This document shows, one piece after another, positions 55,431 through 60,000 of a stretch of DNA of 60,000 nucleotides. The stretch is from Antedon mediterranea (lineage: Eukaryota; Echinodermata; Crinoidea; Comatulida; Antedonidae): NCBI RefSeq assembly GCF_964355755.1, contig NC_092676.1, positions 7,176,288 through 7,236,287 on the forward strand. Reading direction: 5' to 3'. Position 1 is the stretch's first letter, and every line of letters begins with the position of its first letter. Under the pieces are notes generated by a model that saw only the letters and a program-made list of their open reading frames with translations, had not been told where the DNA came from and ran no database searches. The position numbers and the translations under genes are program-made.

Positions 55431-55736
55431 ATTTTGTTAAACGGTTATTTATTTGTTAAATTTGTGACTTCTAACGAATGAAATTCAGATTCCATTCTAA
55501 TAAAATCGGATACAATAAATCTGAATAATACCTGAAAGTACAATACCAAAATTAGTTTATAATTCAATTGCACAATGCGTATTTCAACGTGAAGCGACAA
55601 GAAAATATTACTTTGTGTCAACAGAGTCCAGGACAAAACAAAGGAAACAAAACACTGAAATGGATGGAAAATGTCATTTATTATTAAATGACGAAATAAC
55701 TAAATATATAATGTAAAACTATTGTAATAATAACAA

Positions 55737-55815
55737 AGGGGGCAGCCACCATTACATTATGTAGGTTATGGTATTGATATTACATCTAATACCTTACATT
55801 ACGTGAAGGCTGCCC
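55737..55815. repeat. Inverted pair at the element's 3' end
   Basis: ggggcagcc and ggctgcccc form a perfect 9-bp stem, extended by weaker pairing of attacattatgtagg with ccttacattacgtg. It may be part of the terminal structure of the DIRS-like element. Confidence 0.6.
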
Positions 55816-56197
55816 CTGTTGAATATATAGTATTAACAATTAGCATTCCCCATTGTTATATAGAAAACGCACCATTAATATACTTGTAAAATAACCGATA
55901 ATATAATATAAAAGTTATAGGTCTATACAGAATCGTAACTAACATATCGTAGAATTAATATACATAATCAAATTGAGATATAATTATTATGGGCACACAC
56001 GCCAAAAACCCGACTCGCAGAGAGGGTTCCGCCCAGAAAAGTATATCGAAATAAATGCATAGGTTTGTATCTGTTTAGTTAATAGACCCAGAGCTGTGCT
56101 CAATAGGTCTGCCTGAACTACGAATGTTGTAATGAAAAGATATGCTTTGCGAGCCACAGCTCAAACAAATACATTAGTGCGTCGGTATTAGTGAAAG

Positions 56198-57997
56198 CTA
56201 AATGTAAATCTGACATGGTGGGACTATGAACGGAAGTGTATTTATATCTGGAAAAAGTTTTTGGGCACGTGAAATTTCCCCCCTTGATAAAAGATCCGCC
56301 AAAACATTATCGACGTCGGGAATGTGCGTTGCACGGAAGTGGATATTATGGCGGAGGCAAATTAATACTAAACGTCGTAGAAGTCGCAAAAGCAAGGTAT
56401 CTTTAGCAGATTTCTTGTTGATAACAGCCACAACCGCTGAATTATCACAGCGAAATAAAATTCGGTGGTTTGCCAGTTCCGAGCCCCAAACTTCCATTGC
56501 TATGACTATGGGAAATAATTCAAGCACCGCGATTGACAGACCATTAAACGTACTACTCCATTTAATAAAGAACCACTTATTGTGGAAAACAGCTGCGCAT
56601 CCGATGGATGCCGCTGCATCGGTATATAGTCGTAGCGTAGTAGAATTAAACCAGTTATGTGGAAGAATTAGGGCTTTCCCGTTGAAGGATTCGAGAAAAC
56701 CTAGCCACATATGTAAATCGTCTTTTACCTCGCGCGACAGGCGAATTAAATGATTTGGATGTTTCGCTAAGGATAGGAGATTTATAAGACGGCGTAAAAA
56801 GGCTCTACCTGGTAGCACCACGCTACAGGCGTAATTCAGCAGGCCGACCATCGACTGCATGTCGCGCAGCGTAACTTTCTTCCTGGCTAAAAATTGGTTA
56901 ATTTTAGTGATTGTCTTCGTAATTTTTGACATAGGTAAACGACATTCCATGGAAACAGAATCCACCTCTATGCCGTATATCACAATGACTGTAGTTGGAA
57001 AAACGGTCTTCGAATCTTTAATGGGTACCCCAAGTGTGTTACAAAGGGAGATGAAATTAGTAAGTGCATTTTGACAAAGATTTGAATGTTTAGGACCGAC
57101 AAAGAAAAAATCGTCCAGGATATGAGATATATCCGGGATATTAAATTTTGTACGCATTATCCAAACTAATGCTGTACTGAACGATTCAAAAATGCTACAT
57201 GAACGACTGGCCCCCATCGGAAGACAGCGATCGTAGTAGTATTTATTATTCCACAAGAAACCCAAAAGGTGATAATCGCAAGGGTGGATTGGAATGATAC
57301 GAAACGCATCCTCGATGTCGGTTTTTGCCATTAAAGAACCGGGCCCGTTTTTTAACACCAAGTTAATTACGACATCAATGGTGTCGTAACTAACTTGGGA
57401 CGCATCGTGCGGAATTCCAGAATTGACCGAGGCCCCGCGCGGGTACGATAAGTCCTGGATAATCCGGAACTTACCCGATTCAGCTTTTGGTACAACCCCT
57501 AAGGGCGAACTAACAAAATTGTTGAGCGGAGGTACCGAGAATGGACCGGCTAACCTACCGAGGTTCAAACCTTTTGTTATAAATTCTTCTATTTGTTCAG
57601 GAAGTTGTATAGCACTCAGGTGTTTACGTGCAACCCCTGGGGTAGGAGGATTTGCGCAAAGAAGGCGAAAACCAAATTCGAATCCATTAACTATTTCCCG
57701 ATAAAGCTCACGCTCGTAACCCACTAAAAGCCGTTTCAATTCATTTACCATTACCGGAGTTGGAAGTCGTTCTCGCTTGGAAATTATTTCGGCGCCCGGA
57801 TTGGCCGCTGTCTCCCGGACTTTTCTTAAGGCATTGTGTCCGAGGATGTGGGTATCGGCAAATGGAACATATGTGGGCGTAAATACAGTTTTGGGCTTGA
57901 CATGGTTGTCCGGCGTTAAATGCGTAGCATACCCGTTGCCGACGAAAATTATGTTGACCTGGGAAACGAGAGTTACCTTTGGAGTTAACATTTCCAA
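56198..57997 (-). CDS. DIRS-type reverse transcriptase/RNase H
   Basis: This is a 599-codon open frame. RT motifs are GKFRIIQDLSYP (175-186), AKTDIEDAF (224-232, catalytic Asp 227), LPMGASRS (259-266) and ILDDFFF (293-299, the catalytic Asp pair). RNase H motifs are LYTDAAA (Asp 460), ELFP (Glu 493), RCDNSAVV (Asp 518) and NVLADLLSR (Asp 568), so all key acidic residues are present. The first 70 or so codons overlap the Gag zinc-finger frame and are probably not native; the real start or frameshift is near residue 75-80. The enzyme copies element RNA to DNA; DIRS elements integrate by a tyrosine recombinase, not a DDE integrase. Confidence 0.85.
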   Translation of the reverse strand: MEMLTPKVTLVSQVNIIFVGNGYATHLTPDNHVKPKTVFTPTYVPFADTHILGHNALRKVRETAANPGAEIISKRERLPTPVMVNELKRLLVGYERELYREIVNGFEFGFRLLCANPPTPGVARKHLSAIQLPEQIEEFITKGLNLGRLAGPFSVPPLNNFVSSPLGVVPKAESGKFRIIQDLSYPRGASVNSGIPHDASQVSYDTIDVVINLVLKNGPGSLMAKTDIEDAFRIIPIHPCDYHLLGFLWNNKYYYDRCLPMGASRSCSIFESFSTALVWIMRTKFNIPDISHILDDFFFVGPKHSNLCQNALTNFISLCNTLGVPIKDSKTVFPTTVIVIYGIEVDSVSMECRLPMSKITKTITKINQFLARKKVTLRDMQSMVGLLNYACSVVLPGRAFLRRLINLLSLAKHPNHLIRLSREVKDDLHMWLGFLESFNGKALILPHNWFNSTTLRLYTDAAASIGCAAVFHNKWFFIKWSSTFNGLSIAVLELFPIVIAMEVWGSELANHRILFRCDNSAVVAVINKKSAKDTLLLRLLRRLVLICLRHNIHFRATHIPDVDNVLADLLSRGEISRAQKLFPDINTLPFIVPPCQIYI

Positions 57998-58722
57998 ATG
58001 ACGCTAGTTTTAACATAAGTTCGGGATGGAGGATTTCCCACTTCAAACGAGCACCTTGTCGTGCTCTTCGGAAGCCTTCATCATACGATCGCCAGTTGAC
58101 ATTCCCTAAGGCATGGAGCTCGAGAATATTACTGGCATATTTTATCAAAGCCGAGCACTCGCTCGGTCGGTGATTTTTTGATAAAAATAGACATGTACAC
58201 CATAAACGCACGCATCCATTCTGTACTAGATAAAACTTTCTTTTTGTTATTGTCATTGTCTAACTTAAGATGTTTGTCGACCACCACAAAGGAGAAGCCA
58301 GACGATTCTATCTCGTTGTTGAGTAGTACCCTGAAGTCAATGTATGTGTCAGTCCAAATCTTATTTTTTACGGCTGCCGTAACATTATTGCCCAATTCTA
58401 TTGAGTCGGACATTGACAAAACGCTTAGTGCCGCTACCTCACCATCTGAAACTTGATCAACAATACTAGTTGTGGGGATCAGTGGATTGTCAGGTTCATG
58501 TGATACCGTAGGTTCATGTGGAACTGTGGTCGTGTTAGGTACATTAGATGACTGATGCTCTGGCAGTTGGTGGTTGGTGGCTTCTGTTTGCATCACCTTT
58601 GCCACCTCGGCAGCCAATTTGGTGTAGTCGATTTGAAGCGAACTTGCATTACGAGCTGTTGCAGATTTCTTGGTTGCTGCCGCAGCCTTAGATGCTGAAC
58701 GGCTAGGTTTGGCTTTAGGCAT
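57741..58722 (-). pseudogene. Gag-like protein with CCCH zinc finger, one frame break
   Basis: The first frame (58722-58129) starts MPKAKPSRSASKAAAATKK, a basic Ala/Lys/Ser region, then a polar linker and a helical domain (STEWMRAFMVYMSIFI). The second frame (58256-57741) continues the helical domain (IKYASNILELHALGNVNWRS, YDEGFRRAR) and ends in a zinc-binding region C..FN.GQPC....C.YAH.C..C...HP...C. The two frames disagree by one base at a run of six A (minus strand) near 58174-58179. That is either a disabling insertion, a sequencing error or a translational frameshift site. Confidence 0.65.
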
Positions 58723-58804
58723 TATATCTAAAAAGGTATGTAAAACAACATAAATTCATGTTATTAGTGTGACGACGCCATCAACCGATACACAGCTGAT
58801 AGAA

Positions 58805-59135
58805 TTAGCCCGGAGGCATTAAAATTAGCCCAAAGCCAACACAAATTTCCCGGAGGCAGTATATGCCCCCGAGAAATACAATATAACAATAGCCCGGAGG
58901 CAATACAACTAGCCAGGAGGCAATATAAATAGCCCGGAGGCAATATAAATAGCCCGGAGGCAACATAAATAGCCCGGAGGCAATACAAATAGCCCGGAGG
59001 CAAGACCGTCCGGAGGCAATGCAACTAGCCCGAAGGCAATATAAATAGCCCGGAGGCAATACAAATGGCCCGGAGGCAATACAACTAGCCCGGAGGCAAT
59101 ATAAATACCCCGGAGGCAATATAAATAGCCCGGAG
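58805..59135. repeat. 20-bp minisatellite inside the element
   Basis: About 15 copies of agcccggaggcaatataaat follow each other with exact 20-bp spacing in most places; the sequence decays to about 59240. It lies just upstream of the Gag-like frame on the minus strand. Confidence 0.92.
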
Positions 59136-59289
59136 GCAACATAAACAGCCCTGTAAGCTGAGGCAACATAAAAGCTCGGGGCGATATAAACTGGCCCGAA
59201 TGTGGTATAATATAATAGTATAGCCCGAAGGCAACACAAGTAAATCGCCCAAATGCAAATTTATTATAATAATATAGCAAAAATGTGGT

Positions 59290-59898
59290 ATCTATACTGG
59301 CCTCGTAACTTTCCTCAGCAGACATTCCTCCACTAACTGTACTCAGGAACGGTCGTCGGAGATGTACCGATATGCACGGACCGTCTGCCAGGCTGTTTTG
59401 CACGCCATCATACAAATGTAATTGGGACCAGTCATTCCATAGCCTTCTTTGTTTCCAGTAGGTTACTACGGCATCATTTGCGTGAATATACTTTAGTTGG
59501 CGATAATTATCCACAACTGTGTCGACTGGGGTGCCGTTTAAGCAATTGGCTGACCAACACATGGCTGCATTCGACACCAAACTTAAGATATTCGGTCAAG
59601 TAAACAAACATATTTTTGTACAATCGAATTATTTGAACAATCCCCAATGTCATTCTCGCCGAGATGGATATAATGTCCGATGATTTTGGCAGAGAATTTA
59701 GTAAACGAGTGAAGTTGTACACTTTAGCACCTCCTTTGAACCTTTTGCACAATATATAAGTTTATCGATTTTAGAATCTAGGCGTAGGCCTGTAAATTCA
59801 AATTCCTCACAATATGATTTTAACCGTCTGACGAAGGAGTGTCCGAACAGGCTTATTTGAATCGTTTCCGTGGCCATTATACATACAGAAATGTCCAC
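59290..59898 (-). pseudogene. SGNH-hydrolase-like region, frameshifted
   Basis: Three minus-strand frames together carry the blocks of an SGNH-type domain: SLFGHSFVRRL (59847-59815, block I), HLGENDIGD (about 59667-59641, GxxND-type block III) and WNDWSQLHLYDGV (about 59435-59396, C-terminal Asp/His block; the usual DGVH is DGVQ here). At least two frame changes and in-frame stops separate them, so it cannot be translated as one protein. Similar esterase-like domains occur in some retroelement proteins, which fits the context. I did not write a repaired version. Confidence 0.55.
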
Positions 59899-60000
59899 AA
59901 TTTTGTAGGATAACTATAAGAAATGTTTGATCACTTACTTTTCTAGTCAATATTTCTGCTATATGGAACTATCCGAAGTGTTATAAACTCGTTCAGGAAT

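Larger units (their letters stand above)
55650..59900 (-). mobile_element. DIRS-like retrotransposon (minus strand)
   Basis: In minus-strand order it has an SGNH-like region (broken), a 20-bp minisatellite, a Gag-like frame, a CCCH-type zinc-finger frame overlapping it, and an intact reverse transcriptase/RNase H. The 3' part ends in an inverted pair (ggggcagcc / ggctgcccc, 55737-55815). The RT belongs to the DIRS/Ngaro type by its motif style. No tyrosine recombinase is found between the RT and 55650. The 5' end may lie beyond 60000. Confidence 0.7.

Noticed and set aside
58764-59239. Long minus-strand frames rich in CLRAIYIASGLF-type repeats
   Set aside because: They are translations of the 20-bp minisatellite.

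Overview
This is AT-rich animal nuclear DNA: spliced genes separated by long introns and many transposon relics. An invertebrate deuterostome, probably an echinoderm, fits best. The reasons are an NLR immune gene pairing a death-fold-like N-terminus with NACHT and a huge LRR array, a DIRS-like retrotransposon, LINE 3' ends, tRNA-derived SINEs and retained minor-spliceosome splice sites. No rRNA or other clade marker is present, so the species call is weak. Left block (1.3-22.4 kb): a TMEM242-like gene on the minus strand (1355-2207, last exon off the left edge) stands head to head with a ZDHHC14/18-like palmitoyltransferase gene on the plus strand (2628-22383, nine coding exons, 460 codons). 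The 420 bp between them is probably a shared promoter. I assembled both gene models exon by exon; they join in frame. The most interesting feature is in the ZDHHC gene. Intron 5 has an AT-AC minor-spliceosome (U12) donor at 8335 and two alternative U12 acceptors, each leading to a 103-nt version of exon 6 (6a 8967-9069, 6b 11995-12097). Both versions encode transmembrane segment 4 plus the TTxE motif. Because 6a has a major-spliceosome (U2) donor and 6b a U12 acceptor, the two cannot be joined to each other, so the exons should be mutually exclusive through spliceosome incompatibility. Middle block (22.4-32.9 kb): no convincing host gene. It holds minisatellites, short palindromic elements and a 1.9-kb tandemly duplicated unit (27080-32100) whose second copy carries two LINE insertions. 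NLR block (32999-41446): a two-exon gene of about 2444 codons with a death-fold-like N-terminus, NACHT ATPase and about 29 LRR modules of 57 residues; the central modules are nearly identical. Right block (41.4-60 kb): a tRNA-Leu-derived SINE, a diverged inverted repeat with arms at about 43.9-45.6 and 50.4-51.6 kb, an LTR-retrotransposon 3' end (minus), two LINE 3' ends (plus), two adjacent perfect palindromes (54262-54359), and a DIRS-like element on the minus strand (about 55.7-59.9 kb). That element has an intact reverse transcriptase/RNase H, a frameshifted Gag, a 20-bp minisatellite and a broken SGNH-hydrolase-like region. Exon boundaries and homologies were read by eye from sequence and from knowledge of the families; no alignment or database search was run.
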